The notes: generated by a model not told the origin, from the sequence alone. Shown: positions 16,923 through 26,057, counted from the stretch's first letter. The stretch is DNA of 64,000 nucleotides from Devosia ureilytica (GCF_024273195.1 NZ_JAMZCU010000005.1:272399-336398); one strand, 5' to 3'. Translations and numbers: made by a program.

Positions 16923-17936
16923 ATGCGCAAGACCACAAACGCCCCGGGCACCATTCATCGCCTCGCCGTCGACAGCAAGGCGCTCGCCGGCAATCGCCTG
17001 GGCGACCCGACCACCCGCATCGTCGATGTCTACGTGCCCCACGGCCATGATGGCGCCGGCCTGCCCCTCTTGGTCGACCTTGTCGGCTACACGGCCGGCG
17101 GCCCGGCCCATACCAATTGGAAGAGCTTTACCGAAAACCTGCCCGAGCGCCTCGACCGGCTGATCGGCGACGGCACCATGGCCCCCGTGGTCGTGGCCTT
17201 CCCCGATTGCTACTCCCGCCTCGGCGGCAATCAATATGTGAATTCGCCCATCATCGGGAACTACGAGGATTTTCTCATCGCCGAAATGCTGCCCGCCCTC
17301 GAAACCCGCTTTGCCTGCGGCGGCACTGGGCGGCGCGGGGTTTTCGGCAAGTCATCGGGCGGCTTCGGCAGCCTCGTCCACGCCATGCGCCACCCCGACG
17401 TCTGGGCCGCCGCCGCCAGCCATTCGGGCGATGCCGGCTTTGAAAACCTCTACCTGCCCGAATTTCCCGCGACGCTGCGCGCGCTCGCCAAGTCGGACAA
17501 TTCCATCGAAAAATGGCTGACCGGTTTCGAGGCAAAGAACAAGATCGATGGCAAGGACACCCTCGTCCTCATGATCCTCGCCCAAGCCGCCAGTTTTGAC
17601 CCCGATCCCAGCGCCGAGACCTTTCTGGGCCTCAGGCTCCCGGTCACCCTCGACACCTGCGAATTGATCGAGGATCGCTGGCAGAACTGGCTGAAATGGG
17701 ACCCCGCCCGCATGGTCGAAACCCACGCCGATGCCATCGGCAAGCTCAAGGGCTTCTTCCTCGATTGCGGCACCGAGGACCAGTACAACATCCTCTATGG
17801 CACCCGCCGCATCCACCGCACGCTTGAAGCCAAAGGCATCGCCCACCGCTATGAGGAATTCCCCGACAACCATTCCAGCGTCGACTACCGCATGGACATC
17901 AGCCTGCCGTTCCTGGCCGAAGCATTGAGCAAGTAG
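16923..17936 (+). CDS. Alpha/beta-fold putative esterase
   Basis: A 337-residue protein of the putative-esterase (esterase D/enterochelin esterase-like) superfamily. The nucleophile elbow GKSSGGF lies near residue 142; HNHSS-like acid/base residues are represented by LDCGTEDQYN and FPDNHSSVDYRMD near the C-terminus. No signal peptide, so cytoplasmic. The ATG follows a GAGGAG site. It is divergent from the repair operon and followed by a repeat. Substrate unknown; family members act on S-formylglutathione, siderophores or acyl esters, and nothing local narrows this. Confidence 0.8.
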   Translation: MRKTTNAPGTIHRLAVDSKALAGNRLGDPTTRIVDVYVPHGHDGAGLPLLVDLVGYTAGGPAHTNWKSFTENLPERLDRLIGDGTMAPVVVAFPDCYSRLGGNQYVNSPIIGNYEDFLIAEMLPALETRFACGGTGRRGVFGKSSGGFGSLVHAMRHPDVWAAAASHSGDAGFENLYLPEFPATLRALAKSDNSIEKWLTGFEAKNKIDGKDTLVLMILAQAASFDPDPSAETFLGLRLPVTLDTCELIEDRWQNWLKWDPARMVETHADAIGKLKGFFLDCGTEDQYNILYGTRRIHRTLEAKGIAHRYEEFPDNHSSVDYRMDISLPFLAEALSK

Positions 17937-17950
17937 CGGAACTCTTGTTC

Positions 17951-18086
17951 ATCCTCCCCACGAGGGGCGGACAGCGCAGCATGGCCCAAAGGTCCGAGCG
18001 ACGCTGGGTGAAGCGGGGCGACGTGCGCAAATCAAGTGTGCCTGGCCCCACTCCATCCTCGGTCCCTCCCCATCATGGGGAGGGAA
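17951..18086. repeat. Dispersed palindromic intergenic repeat, copy R2
   Basis: The gap between the esterase and the convergent PreP-like gene holds a diverged copy. TCCTCCCCACGAGGGGCGG at its left and CCCTCCCCATCATGGGGAGGG at its right are each palindromic. Between them are ATCCTCGGT and AGCGACGCTGGGTGAAG, which resemble the CCCTCGGTCC and AGCGACGCTAGG parts of other copies. No reading frame in it is credible. Confidence 0.7.
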
Positions 18087-18115
18087 GCGCAGGAACCAGC
18101 GCTATCCGCCCGGCC

Positions 18116-21022
18116 TCAAACCACTTTGCTGACTTCGAGCAGTCCCGGCCGCATCTCATTGGCGAGGTTGATCGCGGCCTCGCCGCCCAGCACCACCACA
18201 TGGCCCTTTTCGGCCACCACGTCGATGGCATCGGCCAGCGCCAGGAAGTCGGCCCGGCTGGTGTTGAGGACTTCGTCGCGCCGTTGCTGGCGCAGGGCGT
18301 CGCTGGTGCCATTGAGAATGCGCCACATGGCCGAATAGCCCTTGGCATCGGGGAATTCTGGGCGATCCAGATCCCCCACCACCCCGATCACCGAGCGCAC
18401 CAGGTCCGTCTCGCCAATTTCGGCGCGCAGTGCCCTGGCCGCGCCATCATAGGCGTCGAGCGTCTTCAAGAGGTTCGGGTCGCGATAGCTGAGGAAAGCG
18501 AAATTGCCTGAGCTGAGGTCAAACCGGCTCGACCCGCCATAGGCCCCGCCCTGCACCCGCACCTTGTCCCAGAGATAGGTGGTGTTGAGCAGCCGCAGCG
18601 CCACCGATGAGGCAGCGCTGAGTTCGATCCCCAGCGCCTTCAAATTGGCGCCCTTGCCCACGTAATTGACCTGCGCAGGGATCACCAGACCCTCGTTTCT
18701 GGGCACAAACACATGGCTCCAGTCGGCGTCAGGCCGCTGCGCCCCCGGCAGGCCACCGACAAAACCGGCCAGTTCGCGCTGCGCCTCGGGCCAGAGCGCG
18801 CCATCGGCCGTCAGGTTGATGACCATCCGGCCGCGGTTGAACAGTGTGTCGCGGATGCTCGTCAGCGCCGCCTCGACACTATCCCAGTCGCTGTCGATGC
18901 GCTTGACCAGGCCCTTGAGGAATTCGAGATAGCTCACCCCGCCCATCTGCTCGGCAATCCAGCCCGCTTCGGTCAGCCCCGCCTTAATGCGCATATCGGC
19001 AAAGGCATTGCCCGAGGGCACCAGCCGCGCTTCAAAACCCGCCTTTTCCTCCAGCGCCATCTGCCGGAGGCGCTGCTTGTTGGACAATTGTGCATCGAGC
19101 AGCACATCGCCCATGATGCCGAGCATGTCGCCGAATTTGTCAGGCACCGACTTGCCCGACAGGAAGAACCAGGCCGCGGTGCCCGGCCCGTCCTGCCGCG
19201 TCGCCAACCCGCGATGCTGGGCAATGCCGCCCGTGGTCCGGCCGATGCGCTGGGTGAGGGAAACAAAATCCTCTTTGCTGGTCCCGGTCTGCAACAGCGC
19301 CCGGCCGAACAGCGGCAGATAGGGCAGCAGCGCCTTGTCGAGCACGCGCATATCAAAGCCCAGGTCGAGATACAAAATCCCCAGGGTCGGCAGGTCGTGA
19401 TAAAGCGTCCGCACGCCCTGGATCGAGGTCTCTTGGGTCGGCACCGTGCGGATATCGCGGTCGAGATCGGCCAGCGTCAGCGTCGGGATTTTGGCCAGGT
19501 CCTCGGGCCGGTCGACCGCCTCCTGCAGCTCCTTGAGCCGCGCGGTGCGCTCCATGACGTCTTCAAGCGCGGCTTCATCCAGCCCCGCCCGCACCGACGC
19601 CAGCCGGTCAGCCTCCGCCTTCGCCTCGCGCGCACCCTGATGGGGGTCGGCTTCAATTTTCGAGGTAACACGATGCGGATTGTCGAGGAACAGCCGGGCA
19701 ATTTCGCGCTCGAAATGGCCCGAACCCGCCTTGGCCTTGAGCCCCGCCAGCGCATCCTCGAACGCCAACGGCGCCAGCGGATCGCCGCCATGCAGCCAGC
19801 CGCCCAGCGCCGTAAACATGTAGCTCATGCCGCGCGGCATCGACCCGGTATTCTGCTCGCGCAGATTGAACTCGAACGTGTTGAGCGCGGCTTCCCGCTG
19901 CTCCTCGGAAAAGCCGGTCTCGGCAATTTCCTTCAGCGTTTCGAGCACCAGCGCCTCGACCTTGTCGGCGTCCGCCGGATCAATGCCCTTGAGCCCGAAG
20001 CTGGCCATGGGCTGGCGCAGATGGGTGCCGATACCGCCACCGATCATGCCCTCGCCCAGCCCGCTTTCATTGAGCTTCTTGCGCAGCGGCGCCGCCGAAT
20101 TGCCGGCCAGCAGATAGCTCAAAAGGCCAAAGCTCAGCGTCTCTTCCCGCGTCTCGGGCGGGTCGAGCATCCAGTTGACCGACACCATGCCATCGCGGCG
20201 CTTTTCGGGGTCGATACTGCCGGCATAGGTGCCGCTGACGGTGCGCGGCGCGTTCCAGCGCGGCTGCAGCTTCACCTCGGCATTGGGATCGATGCGCTCG
20301 AACTGGTCGAAAAATGCATCGAGAATTTCAAGGCGCTTCTCGGGCGCGTCATCGCCCGAAAACACCACCCGCGCATTGGACGGGTGATAATAGGTCTGAT
20401 GGAAGCGCTTGAACTGCTCATAGGTCAGCTCCGGGATGACCTTGGGGTCACCGCCCGAGCTTTTGCCATAGGTCGTGTCGGGATAAAGCGCCAGCTGGCT
20501 CTGGGTATGCATCACCGCGTCGGGCGATGAATAAACGCCCTTCATCTCGTTGAACACCACGCCCTTGTAGACCAGCGGCGCGTCCAGGCTCTCCAGCTCA
20601 TAATGCCAGCCTTCCTGCTCGAAGGTCTCCTCGGTGATCAGCGGAAACAACACCGCATCGAGATAGACATCGACCAGGTTGTAGAAGTCCTTGAGGTTCT
20701 GACTGGCCACCGGATAGGCGGTCTTGTCCGGGTAGGTCATGGCGTTGAGAAAGGTGTGCATGGAGCCCTTGAGCAACTCCACGAACGGCTTTTTCACCGG
20801 ATATTTCCGGCTCCCGCACAGCACCGAATGCTCCAGGATATGCGCAATGCCGGTGGAATCCTCCGGCGGCGTCTTGAAGGTAATGCCAAACACCTTGTTC
20901 TCGTCGGAATTGACGAGGCTGAGCACCTCCGCGCCGGTCTTCCTGTGCCGATAAAGCTTGGCCTGTGAATTGATCTCGGCAATGGCGTCGTCACGAACAA
21001 GCTCGAACGCAGGATGGGACAT
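18116..21022 (-). CDS. PreP-like M16C zinc metallopeptidase
   Basis: A 968-residue insulinase-family protease. The inverted zinc motif HxxEH appears as HILEH near residue 61 in GIAHILEHSVLCGSRKYPV, followed by LLKGSMHTFLNAMTYPDKT, the signature of presequence-protease (PreP/Cym1) proteins. The two-halves architecture is intact with the linker near residues 480-520. Bacterial members degrade peptides, including transit-peptide-like ones. No signal peptide is evident. It is a single-gene unit, divergent from the BrnT-BrnA pair. Confidence 0.9.
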   Translation of the reverse strand: MSHPAFELVRDDAIAEINSQAKLYRHRKTGAEVLSLVNSDENKVFGITFKTPPEDSTGIAHILEHSVLCGSRKYPVKKPFVELLKGSMHTFLNAMTYPDKTAYPVASQNLKDFYNLVDVYLDAVLFPLITEETFEQEGWHYELESLDAPLVYKGVVFNEMKGVYSSPDAVMHTQSQLALYPDTTYGKSSGGDPKVIPELTYEQFKRFHQTYYHPSNARVVFSGDDAPEKRLEILDAFFDQFERIDPNAEVKLQPRWNAPRTVSGTYAGSIDPEKRRDGMVSVNWMLDPPETREETLSFGLLSYLLAGNSAAPLRKKLNESGLGEGMIGGGIGTHLRQPMASFGLKGIDPADADKVEALVLETLKEIAETGFSEEQREAALNTFEFNLREQNTGSMPRGMSYMFTALGGWLHGGDPLAPLAFEDALAGLKAKAGSGHFEREIARLFLDNPHRVTSKIEADPHQGAREAKAEADRLASVRAGLDEAALEDVMERTARLKELQEAVDRPEDLAKIPTLTLADLDRDIRTVPTQETSIQGVRTLYHDLPTLGILYLDLGFDMRVLDKALLPYLPLFGRALLQTGTSKEDFVSLTQRIGRTTGGIAQHRGLATRQDGPGTAAWFFLSGKSVPDKFGDMLGIMGDVLLDAQLSNKQRLRQMALEEKAGFEARLVPSGNAFADMRIKAGLTEAGWIAEQMGGVSYLEFLKGLVKRIDSDWDSVEAALTSIRDTLFNRGRMVINLTADGALWPEAQRELAGFVGGLPGAQRPDADWSHVFVPRNEGLVIPAQVNYVGKGANLKALGIELSAASSVALRLLNTTYLWDKVRVQGGAYGGSSRFDLSSGNFAFLSYRDPNLLKTLDAYDGAARALRAEIGETDLVRSVIGVVGDLDRPEFPDAKGYSAMWRILNGTSDALRQQRRDEVLNTSRADFLALADAIDVVAEKGHVVVLGGEAAINLANEMRPGLLEVSKVV

Positions 21023-21096
21023 GGCACAACTCTTCTTCTTGGCTTTTGAGGCCCTAACCTAGGTGTCGAAAATACCTGCCGCTAGTGGCCGTTGCG

Positions 21097-21118
21097 AAGT
21101 GTACAACAAAAGTGTACA
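21097..21118. promoter_or_regulatory. Direct repeats AAGTGTACA upstream of brnT
   Basis: Two exact 9-bp copies of AAGTGTACA occur at 21097-21105 and 21110-21118, a 13-bp period, about 100 bp before the BrnT start. GTGTACA contains a self-complementary GTAC core. The BrnT-BrnA complex or BrnA is known to repress its own promoter, so these are candidate operator half-sites. The assignment is inference. Confidence 0.45.
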
Positions 21119-21219
21119 TTAACCGAACGGCGCATGACGTGCTGACGAACTACAATTGGTGACGTCAACCATCTGCGTGGAACGCTCCATGCGGTTGCAG
21201 CTGCTCAGGGAGCGCCGAC

Positions 21220-21495
21220 GTGGACTACGAGTGGGACGAAGCTAAACGCTGGTCGAATATAGACAAGCACAAGGTCGATTTCAGACTTGCGGCTTTCATA
21301 TTCGAAGGTCCGGTCATTTTGGAACCCGACCACCGACGGGACTATGGCGAGGAAAGATTTCTCGCAATTGGCTTTGTCGATAACGAGTGCTTTGTCGTTG
21401 CGCACACACGAAGGGGTGAAATCATCCGCCTTATATCTGCTTGGAAAGGTGGTCGTAATGACCGAAGAAAACATCAAGCGCTATACCCTGGCTGA
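21220..21495 (+). CDS. brnT: Toxin BrnT
   Basis: A 91-residue RelE-fold ribonuclease toxin starting with GTG at 21220 (VDYEWDEAKRWSNIDKHKVD), eight bases after an AGGGAG site. The segment DEAKRWSNIDKHKVDF followed by RDYGEERFLAIG, HTRRGEIIRLISAWKG and the terminal RRKHQ matches BrnT proteins (BrnT_toxin family), with the typical C-terminal basic catalytic residues retained. It overlaps the antitoxin gene by 38 bp. Base composition is lower in GC than the neighbours, consistent with acquisition. Confidence 0.92.
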   Translation: MDYEWDEAKRWSNIDKHKVDFRLAAFIFEGPVILEPDHRRDYGEERFLAIGFVDNECFVVAHTRRGEIIRLISAWKGGRNDRRKHQALYPG

Positions 21496-21781
21496 GCTTC
21501 GCGAAATGAAGGACCGTGGGGATTTTTATCATAACCCCGACGCCCCCGAGGGCCCTGACCTCCCTGACAGCTTCTGGGAGAATGCGGTCGCGGTCGATCC
21601 ACAAGGCAAAACCTCCGTTCACCTCAAGCTCGACGCCGACGTTTTTTTCTTCTTCAAGCGCCAGGGCAAAGGCCACATAACCCGCATGCAGGATGTGCTA
21701 AGGGCCTATATGAAGGCGCATCAGAACCCTGATGGCTCATTGCTCACACCCAAAGAAAAGCCGAACCGCAAGGCCGGCTGA
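21458..21781 (+). CDS. brnA: Antitoxin BrnA
   Basis: A 107-residue antitoxin starting MTEENIKRYTLAELREMKDR at 21458, inside the last part of brnT. The N-terminal half binds toxin; the C-terminal half, with VHLKLDADVFFFFKRQGKGH and TRMQDVLRAYMKAH, is the ribbon-helix-helix DNA-binding domain typical of BrnA. The run DVFFFFKRQ is encoded by a T-rich tract (about 21641-21655) prone to slippage, but the frame is intact. Toxin-first order is the known arrangement for BrnTA. Confidence 0.92.
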   Translation: MTEENIKRYTLAELREMKDRGDFYHNPDAPEGPDLPDSFWENAVAVDPQGKTSVHLKLDADVFFFFKRQGKGHITRMQDVLRAYMKAHQNPDGSLLTPKEKPNRKAG

Positions 21782-21795
21782 TCCCTGCCGGGCAG

Positions 21796-22770
21796 TTACA
21801 CCCCGCCCCTGATTTCCGGCTTCACGTCCGTCTGGTACCATTCTCCCAGCTGCTTCATCAGCGCCGGGAACAGGCTCCGCCGCTCACTGGCCGCAACATT
21901 GTCAGCGATCTGTTCGGGCTTGGAAACGCCCGCAATCACCGTCGACACCTGGGGGTGATCAAGGATCCAGCGCAGCGCAAACTGGCTCATCGGCATGCTT
22001 TCGGGCGCAAAGCCCTTGAGCATCTGTACCAGTTCGACGCCCCGCTCGAACGGGATGCCCGAAAAGGTCTCGCCCACCGAAAACGCCGCGCCGTCACGAT
22101 TGTAGTTGCGATGGTCGCTCTCTTCGAACTGGGTGGATTTGTCGTATTTACCGCTAAGCAAGCCGCTCGCCAGCGGCAGCCGCACGATGACGCCGACATC
22201 CTGTGCCGCCGCCCTGGGCAGCAGTTCGGCGGCCGCATCCTGGCGGAAGAGATTGAAGATGATCTGCAAGGTAGCGCAGCCGGGCTGTTCGAGGCAGAGC
22301 ATGCCTTCCTCGATGGTTTCGACGCTGGCGCCCCAATGGCGCACCAGCCCCTCGGCCTGCAGCTCATCCATCCATCCAAAGATCGCCCCGTCGCGCAGCA
22401 CGGCGGCGGGTACGCAGTGGAGCTGCGCCAGGTCGAGCGTTGCCACCCCCAGCCGCTTGGCCGAGGCAACAAGGCTCTCGCGCACACCCTGCTTGGAATA
22501 ATTGTCCGGGAACAGCGTGCCGCCCCGCCCCAGCTTCGTCGCCACCTTGACATTGGGGCCCTTGGCATGGGCGCCGATACGTGTTTCCGACAGGCCCCCG
22601 CCATAAACGTCCGCAGTGTCCCAGAAGGTGATCCCGGCGGTCAGCGCGTGTCCGAGAATGGCATTGGCGGTTTCCTCGCCCACCGGCCCGAAATCGCCGC
22701 CCAGCTGCCAGCACCCAAGGCCGATCTCGCTGACCTCATACCCCGTCTTGCCCAGCCGTCGCGTTTTCAT
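21796..22770 (-). CDS. Aldo/keto reductase
   Basis: A 324-residue NAD(P)H-dependent aldo/keto reductase. The second of two nearby ATGs (22770) is preferred because GGAG lies eight bases before it but only two before the first. The catalytic tetrad is visible: Asp and Tyr in FWDTADVYGG, Lys in VKVATKLGRG, His in DLAQLHCVP. The fold is a TIM barrel ending with the cofactor-binding QFALRWILDHPQVSTVIAGV and SKPEQIADN. It lies downstream of a GntR regulator on the same strand and near a Gfo/Idh oxidoreductase, suggesting a role in sugar or polyol conversion. Substrate not deducible. Confidence 0.88.
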   Translation of the reverse strand: MKTRRLGKTGYEVSEIGLGCWQLGGDFGPVGEETANAILGHALTAGITFWDTADVYGGGLSETRIGAHAKGPNVKVATKLGRGGTLFPDNYSKQGVRESLVASAKRLGVATLDLAQLHCVPAAVLRDGAIFGWMDELQAEGLVRHWGASVETIEEGMLCLEQPGCATLQIIFNLFRQDAAAELLPRAAAQDVGVIVRLPLASGLLSGKYDKSTQFEESDHRNYNRDGAAFSVGETFSGIPFERGVELVQMLKGFAPESMPMSQFALRWILDHPQVSTVIAGVSKPEQIADNVAASERRSLFPALMKQLGEWYQTDVKPEIRGGV

Positions 22771-22874
22771 GCCCATGTCTCCGAGAACCTTTGAATTGGC
22801 CGCAACCTATTTGCGCGGCCACGCAAGAACAAGGGCGCCACAGCGCCCCGGTTCCCTCCAGCCAAACGGCCGGC

Positions 22875-23567
22875 TCATTCAAAATAGTCGGGAAAATCCT
22901 CGATGGTCTGGTTGAGCAGCACTTCCGCCCGCCCCAGATGCGCCCGCATCGCCGCCTCGGCGCCTGCCACATCAGCCCGCGCCACCGCCTCTGCGATCTG
23001 CTTGTGCTCGGCAATGGCGCGCTGGCTCGAGGACACACCCAGCGTCAGATAGCGCACCCGGTCGAGCTGCATCTTGTGATCATCAATCAGCTGCCAGGCG
23101 TATTCCACCCCCGCCAGCCGCGCCAGCGTGCGGTGGAATAACTCATCGAGCTTGTGGAAACGCCGGCTGTCATTCGCCGCCGAGGCCGCTTCCTGGTCAA
23201 GGATAAGCTTGGCCAGCACTTCGGCCGCCTCGGTGCCGGGACGCGACGCCACGCGGCGGATGATTTCCACCTCGATGCTTTCGCGGATGAACCGGCTCTG
23301 GCGCACCCCGTCGGGCGAGATTTTCTTGACCACCGTGGCGCGCTTGGGCCGGATCAGCAGCAGGCCCTGCTGCGCCAGCCGGATAAAAGCCTCGCGCACC
23401 GGCTGCCGCGACACGCCATAGCGTCCGGCAATATCGCTTTCCGAAATCACGTCGCCCGGCTTGAGCGCCATGCTGACAATGTCGTCGCGCAAGGCAACGA
23501 CAACCCGAAAAGCAATGGTCCCCTCTAATGTGTCGCCCACCTTGCCTCGCACTTGGGCTGATTCCAT
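22875..23567 (-). CDS. GntR-family regulator (FCD domain)
   Basis: A 230-residue GntR/FadR-type repressor from the ATG at 23567 (MESAQVRGKVGDTLEG); the open frame extends upstream without protein-like features. The winged helix SESDIAGRYGVSRQPVREAF lies at about residues 43-62. The all-helical FCD ligand domain follows, with metal-site histidines in DELFHRTLARL, AEHKQI and MRAHL. It is divergent from the Gfo/Idh gene and upstream of the aldo/keto reductase, so it most likely controls both. The inverted repeat at 23707-23728 is a candidate operator. Confidence 0.86.
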   Translation of the reverse strand: MESAQVRGKVGDTLEGTIAFRVVVALRDDIVSMALKPGDVISESDIAGRYGVSRQPVREAFIRLAQQGLLLIRPKRATVVKKISPDGVRQSRFIRESIEVEIIRRVASRPGTEAAEVLAKLILDQEAASAANDSRRFHKLDELFHRTLARLAGVEYAWQLIDDHKMQLDRVRYLTLGVSSSQRAIAEHKQIAEAVARADVAGAEAAMRAHLGRAEVLLNQTIEDFPDYFE

Positions 23568-23706
23568 CCCCGAACCATGGGACGGATAGGGGTTTGACTG
23601 GTCGCTTCGTTTGCGCTCTTCCACAGAATTCTCGCCCCTCCGCCTGTCTATCCGCCGCGCCGCGCCGCTGTCTGGACCGCCGCCAACAGAATTGTCGAAA
23701 GAAACT

Positions 23707-23728
23707 ATACAACTCTGCAATCTTGTAT
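23707..23728. promoter_or_regulatory. Candidate GntR operator between the regulator and the Gfo/Idh gene
   Basis: ATACAA at 23707-23712 and TTGTAT at 23723-23728 form a perfect inverted repeat with a 10-bp spacer, about 72 bp before the oxidoreductase start. The ACAA/TTGT half-sites resemble targets of FCD-type GntR regulators. There is only a single copy, so support is modest. Confidence 0.4.
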
Positions 23729-23799
23729 GGTAGATGCTTCCGCACAGTCTGTCACCGAAGTGGCGGCACCCATTTAAAATCGAGACCGGAGAGAACAGA

Positions 23800-25080
23800 A
23801 TGGCCAAGACCTACGCGCTCGTGGGGACCGGAGGTCGCGCACGCATGTTCTATGAGGCGATCCTGGGACCGCATCGCGCCGAGGCCCGGCTCGTGGCCCT
23901 TTGCGACACCAATCAGGTGCGCATGGACTTCACCAACAAGGTGATTTCCGAGGAACTGGGCGGCCAGAAGGTCCCCACCTACAAACCCGCCGGCTTCGCC
24001 AGCATGATCGCCGAGCACAAGCCCGATACGATCATCGTCACCTCGATTGACCGCACCCACGACCGCTACATCATTGCCGCGCTCGAAGCCGGCTGCGACG
24101 TCATCACCGAAAAGCCGATGACCACCGACCCCGAAAAGTGCCAGGCCATTCTCGACGCCGTCGAGCGCACCGGCAAACAGGTTCGCGTCACCTTCAACTA
24201 TCGCTATGCCCCGCACAATTCGGCCCTGCGCGAACTGATCGCCGAAGGCGCCATCGGCAAGGTCACCTCGGTGCATTTCGAATGGCTGCTCGATACCCGC
24301 CATGGCGCCGACTATTTCCGCCGCTGGCACCGCGACAAGCGCAATTCTGGCGGCCTGATGGTCCACAAGTCGACCCACCATTTCGATCTGGTCAATTTCT
24401 GGCTCGGCAGCCAGCCCGACACCGTCTTCGGCATGGGCGATCTCAAATTCTATGGCCGCGCCAATGCCGAGGAGCGGGGCGTCTTTACTCCCTATACCCG
24501 CACCACCGGCGTGGAAGCGGCCAAGGACGATCCCTTCGCCATCGATCTGACCTCCACCCCGGTCCAGAAGGGTCTCTACTGGGATGGCGAAAAGGAAGAT
24601 GGGTACCAGCGCGATCAGAACGTCTTTGGTGATGGCATCTCCATCGAGGACACGATGAATGTCATCGTGCGCTATCGCAACAAGGCGGTCATGACCTATT
24701 CCCTCTATGCCTATGCGCCCTGGGAAGGGTTCAATGTCGCTATCAACGGCACCGGCGGCCGGCTCGAGCTGACCGTGCACGAAAATTCCTACATCAATGC
24801 CGGCGCCGGCTCGGAAACCGAAGGCGCCGCCAAGGGCGTCAAGCTCTATCACTTCCCGCTGCATGGCGAACCGCGCGTCGTCCCGGTCCAGCATGGCGAA
24901 GGCGGCCATGGCGGCGGCGACAAGATCATGCTCGAGGAAATCTTCGGCAATGCCACCCCGCGCCCCGGCTACGGCGCCAATCACCGCGACGGCGCCCTTT
25001 CCATCCTCACCGGCATCGCCGCCAACAAAAGCTTCGCCACCGGTCTGCCGGTGGATGTGAACACGCTGGTCAGGCTTTAG
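23800..25080 (+). CDS. Gfo/Idh/MocA-family oxidoreductase
   Basis: A 426-residue NAD(P)-dependent oxidoreductase from the ATG at 23800 (MAKTYALVGTGGRARMFY) behind GGAGAG. The Rossmann motif is GTGGRA at residues 9-14; the family motif EKP occurs in DVITEKPMTTDP near residue 107. RVTFNYRYAPHNSALREL and SGGLMVHKSTHHFDLVNFWL carry the expected catalytic lysine and histidine. Relatives dehydrogenate sugars, inositols or oxidised glycans. The long length fits glycan-related members. It is regulated with the divergent GntR. The TAG stop is immediately followed by a TAGAGC-type repeat. Confidence 0.88.
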   Translation: MAKTYALVGTGGRARMFYEAILGPHRAEARLVALCDTNQVRMDFTNKVISEELGGQKVPTYKPAGFASMIAEHKPDTIIVTSIDRTHDRYIIAALEAGCDVITEKPMTTDPEKCQAILDAVERTGKQVRVTFNYRYAPHNSALRELIAEGAIGKVTSVHFEWLLDTRHGADYFRRWHRDKRNSGGLMVHKSTHHFDLVNFWLGSQPDTVFGMGDLKFYGRANAEERGVFTPYTRTTGVEAAKDDPFAIDLTSTPVQKGLYWDGEKEDGYQRDQNVFGDGISIEDTMNVIVRYRNKAVMTYSLYAYAPWEGFNVAINGTGGRLELTVHENSYINAGAGSETEGAAKGVKLYHFPLHGEPRVVPVQHGEGGHGGGDKIMLEEIFGNATPRPGYGANHRDGALSILTGIAANKSFATGLPVDVNTLVRL

Positions 25081-25361
25081 AGCGCTTCTAGCAAAAGTGG
25101 CAACGGCTTTGCGGTTCAGAAGCACGGCAAAACAAGGGCTTAGAGCATTCAGCGTTTCAGCAAAACGGTGAAATGCTCTAACGGTTGGGCACCTGGTCAC
25201 CCTCCCCCTCAGAGGGGGGGGGGGGTATCGCCGCCAGGCCGATATGCCGGTGTTCATCGTCTCCCTCCCCCTCGTGGGGAGGGTAGCGACGCTAGGTGCG
25301 CCGCACCGTAGCAAAGCTGGGGTGGGGGGGATTCCCCACAGAGACGACCTCGGTACCGCTC
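25081..25361. repeat. Repeat-filled intergenic region (TAGAGC element plus copy R3)
   Basis: No gene in these 281 bp. From left: TAGAGCGCTTCTAGC, whose first three bases are the preceding gene's stop; a 42-bp palindromic element at 25140-25181; copy R3 of the mosaic family at about 25201-25335, containing a run of 12 G (25214-25225) and the block CTCCCTCCCCCTCGTGGGG followed by GGGTAGCGACGCTAGG, also seen at 32.95 and 38.83 kb. The right end adjoins the stop of the convergent secreted-protein gene. Confidence 0.75.
25140..25181. repeat. 42-bp palindromic TTAGAGCATT element
   Basis: The element has perfect 10-bp terminal inverted repeats, TTAGAGCATT at 25140-25149 and AATGCTCTAA at 25172-25181, and an internal near-palindrome around CAGCGTTTCAGCAAAACGG. 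It reads TTAGAGCATTTCACCGTTTT on the other strand, a sequence I associate with short repeats in many Hyphomicrobiales genomes. It is related to the ends of the larger elements at 32.9 kb and 42.13 kb. Confidence 0.75.
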
Positions 25362-25883
25362 CTACCGATTAAACGGCACGCTCGCCGTCAGCACGTCGCC
25401 CGAATTGTTGAATTCGACCTCGAAGTCCACGGTGATCTTGTCATTGATCAGCAAGATCCGCGCCCCGATCCGCACGTCGCCGCCGGCGCGATCCTTTTGC
25501 TGCTCACGCAGGTCAAAGCTGATATTGCCGCCCGACTGCCGGCCGATGGCCAGCCCGGTGTAACCGGCATTGGAGCTCATGGCGGCTTCAAAGCGGCGCT
25601 CGGCGTCATTATAGGCGATAGTGCCGCTGATCGAGAGCGTCGCGTTCACCAGCGTGCAACGGCCAGTGTAATTGATCTTGAGCAGATTGCCCTGCGAAAC
25701 GCCCAGGCGACAGCGGAATGGCTCGGGCTGGTCGCCGCCCACCAGGGCCCCCTCGCCGCGCCAGTCCCCGATATAGGATGTGAGCAAATCAAGCTCGCCA
25801 TTGGCGGCCTGCACCATGCTTGGTGTTGCCGTCGGTGCCAAAAGGGCCAATGCGACCAGTGCCGCCCGAAACCCGTTTTTCAC
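25362..25883 (-). CDS. Predicted secreted protein of unknown function
   Basis: A 173-residue protein starting with GTG at 25883 behind a GGGGGAAG site. It begins with a Sec signal peptide (KNGFRAALVALALLAPTATP, cleavage probably after MVQA). The mature part has a repeating beta-strand pattern: DLLTSYIGDWRGEGAL, then FRCRLGVSQGN, LSISGTIAYND, FEAAMSSNAGY, ISFDLREQQ, ITVDFEVEFNN. Two cysteines could form a disulphide in the periplasm. This resembles small beta-barrel or lipocalin-like periplasmic proteins, but I cannot name a family. It stands alone between repeats and the ABC exporter. Confidence 0.75.
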   Translation of the reverse strand: MKNGFRAALVALALLAPTATPSMVQAANGELDLLTSYIGDWRGEGALVGGDQPEPFRCRLGVSQGNLLKINYTGRCTLVNATLSISGTIAYNDAERRFEAAMSSNAGYTGLAIGRQSGGNISFDLREQQKDRAGGDVRIGARILLINDKITVDFEVEFNNSGDVLTASVPFNR

Positions 25884-26057
25884 GCTTCCCCCCTCACGAT
25901 TTCTCCCGCCGCCCTGTCTGCCAGCACTTTTGCACCGCCGCCAGTAAAAATATCCACTCGTTGACGGCAATGTTACGAATCAACCTACCAATATTGCGTG
26001 AAGTTACTGGGTAAGGTGCAGCACAACCTTCCCGGCCGAAATGAGGGGACAACGGTC

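Noticed and set aside
22798..22820. Hairpin GGCCGCAA / TTGCGCGGCC between GntR and aldo/keto reductase
   Set aside because: Needs a two-base bulge and has no T-run; too weak to call a terminator.
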